This document shows, one piece after another, positions 35,397 through 47,492 of a stretch of 64,000 nt of DNA. The translations under genes were made by a program, and so were the position numbers. How positions within the stretch are numbered: the first letter of the stretch is position 1; the number at the start of each line of letters is the position of its first letter. The notes beneath the pieces were generated by a model. It was not told the origin of the DNA, ran no database searches, and worked only from the letters and a program-made list of their open reading frames with translations. The stretch spans positions 2,545,601 through 2,609,600 of the forward strand of contig CM055756.1 of assembly GCA_029465975.1 (NCBI GenBank), in the 5' to 3' direction. This stretch comes from Dallia pectoralis. Its lineage: Eukaryota; Chordata; Actinopteri; Esociformes; Umbridae.

Positions 35397-36482
35397 CATG
35401 TAACCCACCATAGTAGAGTGAGTAACAGGTCTGCATTGGGAATGTGAACACCAGTACTGAGATGTGTGTAGCATAGACATGCCTAGCAAAGGAGTACATT
35501 TGAGAAAGTCTACCCCTATGAGACGAAGGGCAAGGACAACGATATCGCAGACGCATTAAGAATTGCGTGATTATATTATTGCACTTTGTGATTGAACTAA
35601 CATTTACGGCGTTTAGCACAAATGTATTCTCCGATAATGTAGGTGAACGGCTCTTACATTTAGTGCTGAAATCCCAAACTTCCTCAGTCAGGTTTGAACA
35701 GGGCTGATAACCGTACATGTGAAGAGAAAGCAAAGCGTAGACACCGACTGTGTATGTGTGTGTGTGTGCGTGTGTGTGCGTGTGTTCCATGCTGTGCGAT
35801 GGACCAGTTCTAGAAGAGAGGAGCCAACCTACCCCGGGTCAATGCATCTGTTCCCCTTTCACGTGGAGTCGTGCCACCACAGAGTTTGATGGTCTCATCA
35901 GTTAACCCTCCTTTCACACACACACACATGCAGACACACAACCACACACAACCACACACACCACGGACGTAGTTGCCCAAAATGCACACCACACGTGCAG
36001 CACTAAACACACACTAAACACACACTGACACACTCTTTACACACTCTTTACACACGCGCCCACTCTCTGATTCCCTCTACAGTTAATCTCATTAGTGAAT
36101 CCGGGATTCGGAAGGAACAGCATAATGACTGGACATTTTTCACCAGAACCTTTAAGCGTTCCGAGGTTCAGAATAGGCGGCGTTTCTTTCCATTCACACA
36201 CTTGTGTCTCTCATGTGAAACACGGGGAAACGGTAGACATTGTGATGCATAATTTCTGTGTGCTATATTGGCACACCAATATCCAACCTGTTAGGCTGGT
36301 AATGCCTGGCCATGCACACACCGGGACAATCTGTTGTCGTTCTAACTCTCCTATAAAAATACCACATGTATAAGGACGGGGTCTCAGAACCTCTCGGTCA
36401 GCTGTGTTTCATCAGCCTGCGAACCGTATTGTATATTATTTAAAAACATACGTCGGTTAAAAAAAGACCCGGAGCAACAGAT
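35397..36482. other. Spacer with CA/TG tracts
   Basis: (TG)n lies at 35751-35785 and scattered (CA)n at about 35915-36060. TTTACGGCGTTTAGCA at about 35602 resembles the start of a common fish SINE/L2 tail, but is too short to call. No gene is recognised. Confidence 0.5.
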
Positions 36483-36851
36483 TGTCACGAGTGGTGTGGG
36501 GGCGCGGCTACACAGTATTCGGTGATACACTTCCTTGTTTGCCTTTTGTCATTCACAGCTGTTTTGTGTTATCATTAGTGGGCTATGAAAGGTGAGCGGA
36601 CAAGTCACTCCTTGTTCAGCATTGTGTTTCTATGTCACAGGATTATATGGGTGAGTGTGTTGTTACGCGTATTGTTGGTGATATGATTGTTTTAAGTCGC
36701 TATATGCGCACCTTTCATTTCATTCAAACGATAAGTACGTGTTTTTCGCCATTTACGTACGCTTTGTTTTGATTTAATAAACCTTATTTAAACGGATCAT
36801 TGAACTCTGCACATGGCTTTTACCACACTGCGCCGGTCAATCCGTGACACA
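36483..36851. mobile_element. Possible MITE-like element bounded by GTCACG / CGTGAC
   Basis: The segment begins TTGTCACGAGTGG and ends CAATCCGTGACAC, short inverted ends sharing TGTCACG. Near the right end, TTTAATAAACCTTATTTAAACG recalls the ends of fish non-autonomous elements. No target duplication was found, so the call is tentative. Confidence 0.3.
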
Positions 36852-37513
36852 GATAATCTGATTAACACATAACACATGACACTGCCAATAATCTGTCATC
36901 TAATAATCATAATCTAAGACGTTCCTGATGTAAATGACTATTCAATACAACTTGTTGTCATTTTGGTACTATTACCAATTGTATGTTGCGGTTTTTCAAG
37001 AACTTTAGTACAAAACATCAAACTTATAAACCATGAACTATTGCATTCAAAACAATAGTTGATTTTGCTTTCATTTGATTTGTGAACATCTTTGTCCACA
37101 ATTTGGAGTGATTCAACCAGATTATACGTTTTTTGGTCAAATAAAACGTTTCCATCCGTCCATCAATACATTACAGTAAGAAATTATTTTAATTAAGTCA
37201 TTGAAACGCCAAGACAAGACACCCATTTTAAAATGACGTGTTAGAGCTAAAGGAAATATGTTACAGTTTCACATGGGACTGAACTCATCTGTACACAACT
37301 CATCACAATTGACGAAAACTACTTTCCATAATTTATATTCCATAATCATGTGTGATCAATGACGTAATCTTCAACAATCTTAGATGCCAGAAGTAAAAGA
37401 AACTTTTTCCTCTAATCAGTGTAAAACATACGATGAGATATCATTGACATTTGGCAATGATCGCTTGTCTGTATCACACCGACACATCTTGACCATCTTC
37501 AAATCCAAACATG
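36852..37513. other. Unassigned AT-rich spacer
   Basis: Nothing is recognised; the last bases drift into half-units of the following array. Confidence 0.5.
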
Positions 37514-38286
37514 ACATTGATCACCAGTGATGTCATGACATGTCTTATCCATTGGTCACCAGTGATGTCATGACATGTCTTATCCATTGATCACCAGTGA
37601 TGTCATGACATGTCATATCCATTGGTCACCAGTGATGTCATGACATGTCTTATCCATTGATCACCAGTGATGTCATGACATGTCTTATCCATTGATCACC
37701 AGTGATGTCATAACATGTCTTATCCATTGGTCACCAGTGATGTCATGACATGTCTTATCCATTGGTCACCAGTGATGTCATGACATGTCTTATCCATTGA
37801 TCACCAGTGATGTCATGACATGTCATATCCATTGGGCACCAGTGATGTCATGACATGTCATATCCATTGGTCACCAGTGATGTCATAACATGTCTTATCC
37901 ATTGGTCACCAGTGATGTCATAACATGTCATATCCATTGGTCACCAGTGATGTCATAACATGTCATATCTATTGGTCACCAGTGATGTCAAGACATGTCA
38001 TATCCATTGGTCACCAGTGATGTCATGACATGTCATATCCATTGATCACCAGTGATGTCATGACATGTCATATCTATTGGTCACCAGTGATGTCATGACA
38101 TGTCTTATCCATTGGTCACCAGTGATGTCATGACATGTCTTATCCATTGGTCACCAGTGATGTCATGACATGTCATATCCATTGGTCACCAGTGATGTCA
38201 TGACATGTCTTATCCATTGGTCACCAGTGATGTCATAACATGTCTTATCCATTGGTCACCAGTGATGTCATGACATGTCATATCCA
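37514..38286. repeat. Minisatellite, 35-bp unit, about 22 copies, each with a 12-bp palindrome
   Basis: AGTGATGTCA recurs every 35 bp (37561, 37596 and so on). Each standard unit contains the perfect palindrome ATGTCATGACAT. Variants are GATCACC/GGTCACC, GTCTTATCC/GTCATATCC and CATAACATG, the last of which breaks the palindrome. TGATGTCA differs from the CRE core TGACGTCA by one C-to-T change. Confidence 0.96.
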
Positions 38287-40359
38287 TGCGCTATAGGAGG
38301 ATGACATGCTGATGGGGATGGAGGTTCTAGATCTTCACCTCCATAATGAAAATAAGATTACGAGGACAGGTCTAGGGTCAGGAATTATGATTAGCCCGAA
38401 ACCATTCCTGAATCACCGTTAAATGGTGGAACCTCACATTCTCACACGATTTCATTGAGGAAGTCTGAACATTGTAATCACCAATCAGAAGCCTAGGTCC
38501 TACCACCCCATCTTCAGATAGGTCTGTTAACAGGAATATTCCGCATGTTGTCCAGGCACATGGACAGTTGCTTATCTTTTTCGTCTCTGTGGAAACATGC
38601 TTAATTTACAAAAATGTAGTTGTGATGGTTTATAGTTTGACCCTGTCCTGGGGTTGCCAGACTTTGTTTTCTGCCTTGCTCTCTATCCTGTTCTTTGTTG
38701 AAAGACATTGCCAGTGTTTACAACGTTTGTATGGTTACATTGGTTACCAGATGTGCTTACTATATTATATGGTAATCACGTTCGGTGAGTGACAGTATTG
38801 TAGTGTACATTGACAGTGCAGTGACCTTTTGTTTCTCACACCAGCAACACAGAGGATATGGGTCTAGATCCCATAGAGGTCGTGTACAAATGTATTGATT
38901 TAAAGTGGTGATTGAGCACTTTTCAACCTGTGTGTACTGTAGTGGACGAAACCATGGAACATACAAACAGATATTCTCCATATGGAGTGATGATCAATTA
39001 GAAACATTGAGTATAGAGATACTAAATGACATTTAACAATTGAGTGGGGAAAAGGTATGCATTTGCTTTGTATGAACATGTATTTTAATGTGAAACGTCA
39101 TTCCACATCTTTTTGCACTCAGTCAATGTCAGATGTAAGTAGAGGTGTAAAAAGTGTTTTTCTAAAGATCTGTTGTGTATTTTGTACAAATAATGGTAAA
39201 GTATTTCCTCATCCTCGTCTGAACAGTACTGTAAAGTGTACAAAATCGACTTCAAGAGAGACAGATGTCTTTATCTACTGGGTACAGAAAATCGTGATAC
39301 ATGAAAAGATGCAATGAAATAAATGAATGAATGATTTAAATGAATGAAAGTTCACATGAAACTTTCTCTCACCCAAAATAAATGCTGCTTTCGAAGTTGC
39401 TCACGGTTTTCATGGATGTCAACATAGTTCTGAGTAATTAATACACATTTCGATTTTGGAAATATCATTTCACAATGGCTTGCTGCATATGGTTCTCTCA
39501 CCACTACCTGACCTTGAACTGTTTTGTGGAAATAGTCATTTTAGTTCACATACCAAGTCAGTTTAACAATTACAAAAATGCCTGTGTAGTAGCTTTAGTA
39601 ACAAATATACTTTATAACAGTCCTTAATAACTGTACATTAATTCACAGAGTAATTTTCACTTTGGAAATGTCCTTTAAGCAAGGACGGAATTATAGCCAC
39701 TATACAAACTATTATCATCAATAAACTTTTGAATATTTTTTTTATCTCTGTCTCTCACAAATTATTTTTCAGCCTCCCTCTATTAAATGCCTTACATGCA
39801 TGCTGCCTAATTTTTTTCCCATGTATCTTCCCGAATGTCTGTCTTTCTGCTGGTCAAATCCATATCTGCCGGATCATTCTCAGAAAACGGTCGAGGAAGT
39901 GCTCCGTTTTCACAGCAGCTAAATCACAAGGACGGACGTAATTACTGAGGAATCATTCTCTCGCCGGGTCCCAGAAGGACACAAGTCAGTCCTCAATGAC
40001 AACAGCGTCTCTCTAGCCAGCAGCTAGTACTGTGCTACAGACACAGCGGCACTGTTCTGCCAGTTTATAATTATTAATCGATCCCCTCTGCTTATATCAG
40101 TCTGTAATATTGGGAGTTGAAGCCCAGCCTCAGTTAAACAAGCACAGAGACACGCAGCCTACATGCAATGCCCTCGACAGGAAAGACTCAACACAGTTAG
40201 AAATAATACAATCTTAACAGACTTTCAATGCGTGTAAAATCAGATCCACTGCCTTTCCGTACTTTGAAAGTAAAACTCAACACATGAAGCACCTGTGTTC
40301 AGATTACCAGCCACAAGTCACAAAACACTAACACGCTGCAAACACAGACAGCAACACAT
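38287..40359. other. Unassigned spacer
   Basis: The frames at 38568-38792, 39057-39317 and 39729-39941 (plus) and 38760-38981 (minus) have no recognisable domain. The sequence becomes less AT-rich after about 39950. Confidence 0.5.
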
Positions 40360-41880
40360 TGCAACGGCGTTTGGCTTTCCGTCATCACTTCAACTGGACT
40401 CTGTCTCTTCTCACAGCGGGACAATGTGAGCCGGTGCTGACGGGTCCGGGTACAGCACCAGACAGCGTTAAGGGAAAGTGAAAGCTGATCCGTTACCTGT
40501 GTCGGCGAACCACATCCAGCCCGGGCTCCCGACGGCTCATTCTGTGTCTGTGGCTTCGGCTCTCCAGGTTGTGTTTTTTTTCCTTCCCCTCTTCCGCTCT
40601 CCACCTCTCCCTTTCTCTCCCGTTCTCTCCCTCGCTTCCTCTCCGTTCGGCACTTGTATGAGTCTATTTCAGTAGCTACAGCGGCGCTCGCTGTGACGGT
40701 GGCATGGTTTCCAGCTCTTTGGCAGAAGGTCACATTATGTCTCGCTGGTAAGGGAGGTGGTGTGTGTGTGCGCGTGTGTGTGTGTGTGTGGAGGGTGGGA
40801 TAGAGTGATGGAGGAAGATTGAAGAGAGCAGGTGCCAGAGGGAAGACAGAAAAACAAATAAACACAACGAGACGGTCTGCACGGTCGTGATGACAGGTCA
40901 ATTTCCAGACTAAGGCGTGAGGACTGGCTAACCCCCCCCCGGAAAATGTGTGTTCAGGTAAAACGTCCCCGGGCGCTCTGAGAGATAGGCTGTCTGTTTG
41001 TGTTTGTGTGAGACTGTGGCTTCACCTGTGCGCTCAATAGTGCTGAGAATGACTGTCAATTGATGAGTGTCACCAGAGTGTGGCTAAGTGAAGTGTGTGT
41101 GTGTGTGTGTGTGTGAGTGTGTGAGTGTGTGTGTGTGTGTGTGCTGATGAGCATGTGTATTTGTGTATCGTTGTGCAGCAAACACACTGTTTGTGCTTGT
41201 GGGTGTGCATGTGTGTGTGTGTGTGTGTGTGTGTGAGAGTGTGCGATAGTTGAGTCTTTGAAGGTCTTTCAGAAGATCTGACATCCGATAGCACGTCTAA
41301 TGTGGTCTACCTTCAGAAAAGCACTTCACGAGTCTTCCAACGCTGCATGGTTACTTAATTAAAAGGAAAACGCCGAAAAACATGTGGCTGACTCAGTTCT
41401 TCATCTCAAGTCTCCGCGCCCCAGACCCGTTTGATCTCTCACCGTCCAATGCCTCGTTCGGGCTAAAGGAACGCGCGTACTCCATCGCTCTGACGACACA
41501 CACTCATCGACCGTGTCTCTCGGGTCGATCGGGCAAATTCAAAAAGTCTACAGTATGACCCAAGCCTCCGTTTCCCCGTGCACGTCTGTTGTCCCAGTGA
41601 GACCCAGGTCCCTCCATTAAGTGACACGCGGTTGCGTCCAGACCCCCGGCTCGGTTTCCCCGGTGCCCGGCGGCAGATGGCCCGGACAGGGGACAGCGGC
41701 AGGACAGACGGTGGGGCGGCAAATGGCTCCTGATGCGACTTGTGACTTGAACCCCTTAAACCTTCCGTGTTCCAGTCCCCAGAACTTGTTGTTCTTTTGG
41801 GGGTTGGGGTGCGCCTGTTACCCTCCTGCTGCCTCTCCACTCAGTCCCGCTGTAATCCCGGGTCCTGCACTCCGTGTCAC
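40360..41880 (-). promoter_or_regulatory. CpG-richer zone; weak candidate for GluN2 5' exon(s)/promoter
   Basis: Two blocks (about 40430-40720 and 41390-41880) carry many more CpGs than the rest of the window. On the minus strand each has a plausible donor: CACAG|GTAACG (exon end at 40497) and GGACG|GTGAGA (GT at 41442-41441). The GluN2 coding exon at 10.2 kb needs an upstream non-coding exon on this strand, so one may lie here, but nothing in the sequence links them directly. Minus frames 40299-40901 and 41463-41840 show no domain. A poly-C run lies at about 40932. Confidence 0.25.
41091..41240. repeat. (TG)n microsatellite in two blocks
   Basis: TG dinucleotide runs with GAGTG interruptions occupy 41092-41143 and 41205-41237. 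A smaller one lies at 40760-40791. Frames across them are His/Thr repeats without meaning. Confidence 0.93.
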
Positions 41881-41933
41881 AGGAAGTGCTTGTGATCCCT
41901 AATCATTATGTAGTAAGGATTTATCCTGCGATT

Positions 41934-42368
41934 CTCTCTCTCTCTCTCACTTTCCCTCCCCCTCCCTCCCTGCGTAGTCTTTCTACAGCCCTTCCCTCTG
42001 TCTCTCCCTCCCTCCCTCCGTAGTCTTTCTACAGCCCTTCCCTCTGTCTCTCCCTCCCTCCCTGCGTAGTCTTTCTACAGCCCTTCCCTCTGTCTCTCCC
42101 TCCCTCCCTCCGTAGTCTTTCTACAGGCCTTCCCTCTGTCTCTCCCTCCCTCCCTCCGTAGTCTTTCTACAGCCCTTCCCTCTGTCTCTCCCTCCCTCCC
42201 TCCGTAGTCTTTCTACAGCCCTTCCCTCTGTCTCTCCCTCCCTCCCTCCGTAGTCTTTCTACAGCCCTTCCCTCTGTCTCTCCCTCCCTCCCTCCGTAGT
42301 CTTTCTACAGCCCTTCCCTCTGTCTCTCCCTCCCTCCGTAGTCTTTCTACAGCCCTTCCCTCTGTCTC
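41934..42368. repeat. Polypyrimidine minisatellite, 46-bp unit, about 9 copies
   Basis: GTAGTCTTTCTAC recurs every 46 bp (41974, 42020, 42066 and so on), separated by CTCCCTCCCTCC-type runs. The last unit or two are shorter by a few CCCT steps. The strand is more than 80% pyrimidine by eye. Confidence 0.95.
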
Positions 42369-42935
42369 TGCTTCTCCAACTCTCTACGCGTTATTTCCAT
42401 ATCCTCTCTGTCTTTCCCTCTGTCAGGTCCCGCCAAACGTCTTTTGTTCCTCGTCGTTCCTCGAAACAGATTCCCATTTGTTTTCCCAGTCTGTCTTCCA
42501 CTGGCTGACTCCATCCCTTCAACAGGTTTAGAATGGAGGTGATCGTCTCTACCTTGTCTCCGTCTCTGTCATCAGTCTTACTCTCCACGGTGAAACTGTC
42601 TCACACTCTTCCTTGCTCACACTGTAAAACTGTTTATTTATCCCTTTGCGCTCACTCTCGTTTTTCTCCACACATTTTTTCAATTCCCTGTTGTGTCCTC
42701 ATTCTTTCTGACTCTCCCTCTCTTTGTCTTTCTCACTCTGTTTTCCTTTCTCTGACTCTCTCTCTCTCTCTCTTTCATTCTTTTTCTCTCTCTCTTTCTC
42801 TCTCCCTCTTTCCCTTTGGCAGTCCATTAGCTGACACTGATATGTACCACAGTGTTTATCTGAGACTACTATAAGTTGCTGCAGATGTGTTAATTAGAAG
42901 GAAAAGAAACACTATTATTCTAATAATATCATTAT
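42369..42935. other. Pyrimidine-rich spacer
   Basis: CT-rich sequence with a (CT)n tract at about 42750-42815. The frame 42533-42874 is a Leu/Ser by-product. No gene is recognised. Confidence 0.6.
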
Positions 42936-44698
42936 TAGAATATGATATTAGCTCACATGCCTGTACAGGTCTTATACTGGTCACAAACATACTTGTATAT
43001 TAGTAGAATATGATATTAGCTCACATGCCTGTACAGGTCTTATATTGGTCACAAACATACTTGTATATTAGTAGAATATGATATTAGCTCACATGCCTGT
43101 ACAGGTCTTATACTGGTCACAAACATACTTGTATATTAGTAGAATATGATATTAGCTCACATGCTTGTACAGGTCTTATATTGGTCACAAACATACTTGT
43201 ATATTAGTAGAATATGATATTAGCTCACATGCCTGTACAGGTCTTATATTGGTCACAAACATACTTGTATATTAGTAGAATATGATATTAGCTCACATGC
43301 CTGTACAGGTCTTATACTGGTCACAAACATACTTGTATATTAGTAGAATATGATATTAGCTCACATGCCTGTACAGGTCTTATACCGGTCACAAACATAC
43401 TTGTATATTAGTAGAATATGATATTAGCTCACATGCTTGTACAGGTCTTATATTGGTCACAAACATACTTGTATATTAGTAGAATATGATATTAGCTCAC
43501 ATGCCTGTACAGGTCTTATATTGGTCACAAACATACTTGTATATTAGTAGAATATGATATTAGCTCACATGCTTGTACAGGTCTTATATTGGTCACAAAC
43601 ATACTTGTATATTAGTAGAATATGATATTAGCTCACATGCCTGTACAGGTCTTATATTGGTCACAAACATACTTGTATATTAGTAGAATATGATATTAGC
43701 TCACATGCCTGTACAGGTCTTATACTGGTCACAAACATACTTGTATATTAGTAGAATATGATATTAGCTCACATGCCTGTACAGGTCTTATACTGGTCAC
43801 AAACATACTTGTATATTAGTAGAATATGATATTAGCTCACATGCCTGTACAGGTCTTATACTGGTCACAAACATACTTGTATATTAGTAGAATATGATAT
43901 TAGCTCACATGCCTGTACAGGTCTTATACTGGTCACAAACATACTTGTATATTAGTAGAATATGATATTAGCTCACATGCTTGTACAGGTCTTATACCGG
44001 TCACAAACATACTTGTATATTATTAGAATATGATATTAGCTCACATGCCTGTACAGGTCTTATACTGGTCACAAACATACTTGTATATTAGTAGAATATG
44101 ATATTAGCTCACATGCCTGTACAGGTCTTATATTGGTCACAAACATACTTGTATATTAGTAGAATATGATATTAGCTCACATGCCTGTACAGGTCTTATA
44201 CTGGTCACAAACATACTTGTATATTAGTAGAATATGATATTAGCTCACATGCCTGTACAGGTCTTATATTGGTCACAAACATACTTGTATATTAGTAGAA
44301 TATGATATTAGCTCACATGCCTGTACAGGTCTTATACTGGTCACAAACATACTTGTATATTAGTAGAATATGATATTAGCTCACATGCTTGTAGAGGTCT
44401 TATACTGGTCACAAACATACTTGTATATTAGTAGAATATGATATTAGCTCACATGCCTGTACAGGTCTTATACTGGTCACAAACATACTTGTATATTAGT
44501 AGAATATGATATTAGCTCACATGCCTGTACAGGTCTTATATTGGTCACAAACATACTTGTATATTAGTAGAATATGATATTAGCTCACATGCCTGTACAG
44601 GTCTTATATTGGTCACAAACATACTTGTATATTAGTAGAATATGATATTAGCTCACATGCCTGTAAAGGTCTTATACTGGTCACAAACATACTTGTAT
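42936..44698. repeat. Minisatellite, 68-bp unit, about 26 copies, with a 10-bp palindrome
   Basis: TCACATG recurs every 68 bp (43021, 43089, 43157). Most units contain the palindrome CCTGTACAGG. The main variants are CTTGTACAGG, TATACTGG/TATATTGG/TATACCGG and a single TATTATTAG. The array stops abruptly at 44698 against the gene-like fragment. Confidence 0.97.
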
Positions 44699-44921
44699 AG
44701 ACCAATTATCACCCTACGTCACATCGACGTCACGCATGTTCAACCGCGCATGTCGGTTGCAAAAGATTACCAGAAACATTCAAAACGCTATGTTGAAAGA
44801 ATCAACTTTATTGGAAATGTCGATCCTTATGAAGTCCCAAAAAACCAGTGGATCCGCGACACTCTTGTTTTGTTTGTGGTGTCAGTATGGAACGCCATTT
44901 GCGTCAATATTAAATAGATAA
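44699..44921 (+). pseudogene. Gene-like fragment with CRE-like upstream sites; unrecognised
   Basis: TACGTCACATCGACGTCACG (about 44714-44733) holds two CRE-like cores and precedes a frame whose internal Met gives MSVAKDYQKHSKRYVERI, then NFIGNVDPYEVPKNQW, ending at 44917. The latter part vaguely recalls the N-terminal region of fish multi-copy genes with SWIM/YqaJ-type domains, but that is a weak memory-based resemblance. The open frame upstream of the Met is array sequence (it starts at 44642). It could be the first exon of a multi-copy or transposon-related gene whose remainder is gone; no good donor follows before the stop. Confidence 0.3.
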
Positions 44922-47492
44922 ATACAGCTATAAAATAATAAATATATCTATGAAATTAGGCAATAATTACATAAATATGTGTAAACATAAATGTATAAAT
45001 CACTTCATATGTAAAGAAATAGGTTTTATTTCAAAATTATGTTTTCCATAAGACAAAATGTATTTATTTCGAGGGACTTGTATTTCACAATTCCCCATGT
45101 ATTTATTTCAAAGCAGTCCTTTTTCATAGTACATGCACTCTCAGCGACTAATAATCAACCTTGTTTTAAACTATTTTTTAACGCTTGGAGTGTCAATCAG
45201 GTAATTATATATTTCTGGCCACTGAATGCTAGGCAATTTCGTTTCGTCGTTTAACCATTTACAGGGCGCTATGGCATAAGGATCTGTAAGACGTATTCCA
45301 CACATTAACATCAATTTTGTTAAATAACAGTGCTTATCACTGGGTGACAGGTGTAGTAGCTTAACGATTCTTCTTTTGAGTTATTCTTTTGCACTATATC
45401 AATATAGCTATATACTCTCTGCTGCGTTTTCTGCAACCTAGATGCGCGCGCAACCCGAATGTATACAAACAAATAATTGATCTATATTAGTACCTTTACC
45501 CGTTCTCACGTGAGAAACCTAAGGTGGTATCAGGTCTGTTGGATGTGCTAGCATCAACTTCGAGTCAACAACAGCCAACGCTTTTGCAAATGTCTATGTC
45601 ATTGATCAACACATTTGTGTAGCTTGCGTGATGTGTGTCGACAGCAGGCATACAGAGACACTGTGGAAACCCTGAAGGACCGCAGCTGCACAGAACAAAC
45701 ATATCTGTCACCTGTCGTGATATCTGTATGCATATGTGTGTGTGTGTGTGTGTGTGTGATTTACTTGTATTTATTTACTTTGTATGTGAAAATGACTACA
45801 TTACATCTTGATATGAAATATGCTATGTAAACACATCTTAATTAATTGATACTTAACATCCTGAATTCATAAATAAACAGTTTATTCTTAAATCTTAAAA
45901 CAGGTACACAGATTCTGACAGCCCTATAACCTCTGGTTGAATATCATTTCATGTGTTTAATCATCCGTTGCTCCCACTAGAAGGGGAGACCAAATAAAAG
46001 AAGTGAAGCATCTCTTCATAAATGTGAATGTTTACTAGCGTAGAGGGACATTCATCCGTTAAAACTAGGAGGCAAGCCAAAAGTATTTCAACAAGAAAAA
46101 CATTGAAGATAAAGTTTAGTCATAAGAAACTCGTTAGCTCAGCATTTCATTTCCCTAAAACCTGACAACCGGATACAAATTTGGAAATTCCGTGGTTAAA
46201 TCCAAACTATCACTGTGAGAGAAGTTACAGTCAGATAGGCGGCTTACAGGTGCCACTATCATATTAGGTTACAATCTCATTAATTACAACAATGTAATAA
46301 ATAAGGTTTGGACAGATTCCCCAATTTAAATGAATTAGATGAAAAATGGTGTGTCATGTGTAAAGAGTCAAAAGTGCTTACCAAATGTGCATTTCAGTCA
46401 TTTAGCAGTTACTTAGTGAATGTTGACTCCCAATGGCCATTGAACACACAACCCTGACCTCAACCTGCAAATACCAAATAAACGACACAGAAAATAAATA
46501 GCCTGGGCATTTTGGTTCATTGAGGGTAGGGATAATGTGTGAGATCTGGCATATGAAATGATCATGTAATTATTATGGCAGATTAAACGTGCACTCACAG
46601 GCTCTCCTACATTGGTTGACAGTCAGGTGAATATCAGACTAGACAGGCTATATGCATCTGAGCCAGTGCAGATTGTTTACCTGCCGCAGTGACACTCTTA
46701 AAATTAGCATTTCCCACGCATTTCATCCAGGTTTCTCCAAAAGACATTAAAGCTTTTTCTGGTTATTGTGAACAGAATAATGATTTTATATATCTCAACT
46801 GAGTGTTCTGAATATTAACACTATATTTGTGTGCATTTATAAACGTGGTCAGTGAGAACAGAGTCAGCTTCCTGCAGGTGCAGTTTCCATCAGTAAAGAT
46901 GCAATGTGACGACTCTCCTTCAGAATGAATTGAATCACTCTTTTATGTAGCGACAAACTGTGTTGATGCAGGGCTCAATTCAATCAAACCTGTACTGTAA
47001 CATTCCTTTCAATTATTAAATGAACTAACAGACGTGTCTTGGATATTAAACAAACATCTACTACAAGTGCAGCATGCCACACAGGAATCATTTAAATGTT
47101 AACAATTGGAAGTGAAATGCAACCAGAAAAATATTGAAAATCAAGTGTAAACAATGTTATGACTGGTTTAATATATTCCTTCTTAATTAAACAAACTGGG
47201 ATTACTTGGCAAATCGATCTAAAGCAGGAGCTGAATACTGTGCGTTTGGTGGATTTCCAGATGCTGCTTAGCCATCGATTCATTGTCAGAAACCTGAGCC
47301 GGTTGAAGGACTTGAGCTGTTATGACAGGTTCTGCTTACAAGCTTTGTTTACTGTATGTATAAAGCCATCATTAGTTGTTTCCTCGTGCATTATCAACAA
47401 GCCCTCCTTTACTGTACATTTGTAACCTTTCTTCCAGTCCTTCACTTCCTTCACTTTTTTCATTCCATCACTTTATTTGCAACGTTTCCAAA
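44922..47492. other. Unassigned AT-rich spacer
   Basis: A (TG)n tract lies at 45735-45758. The frames at 45039-45254, 45615-45830, 46413-46598 (minus) and 47159-47541 are unrecognised. Nothing else is seen. Confidence 0.5.

Noticed and set aside
34250..35790. Long frames on both strands (up to 386 codons) of CVSVCEFG or TDTQPNSH repeats
   Set aside because: The 24-bp unit is divisible by three, so every frame without a stop in one unit stays open across the array.
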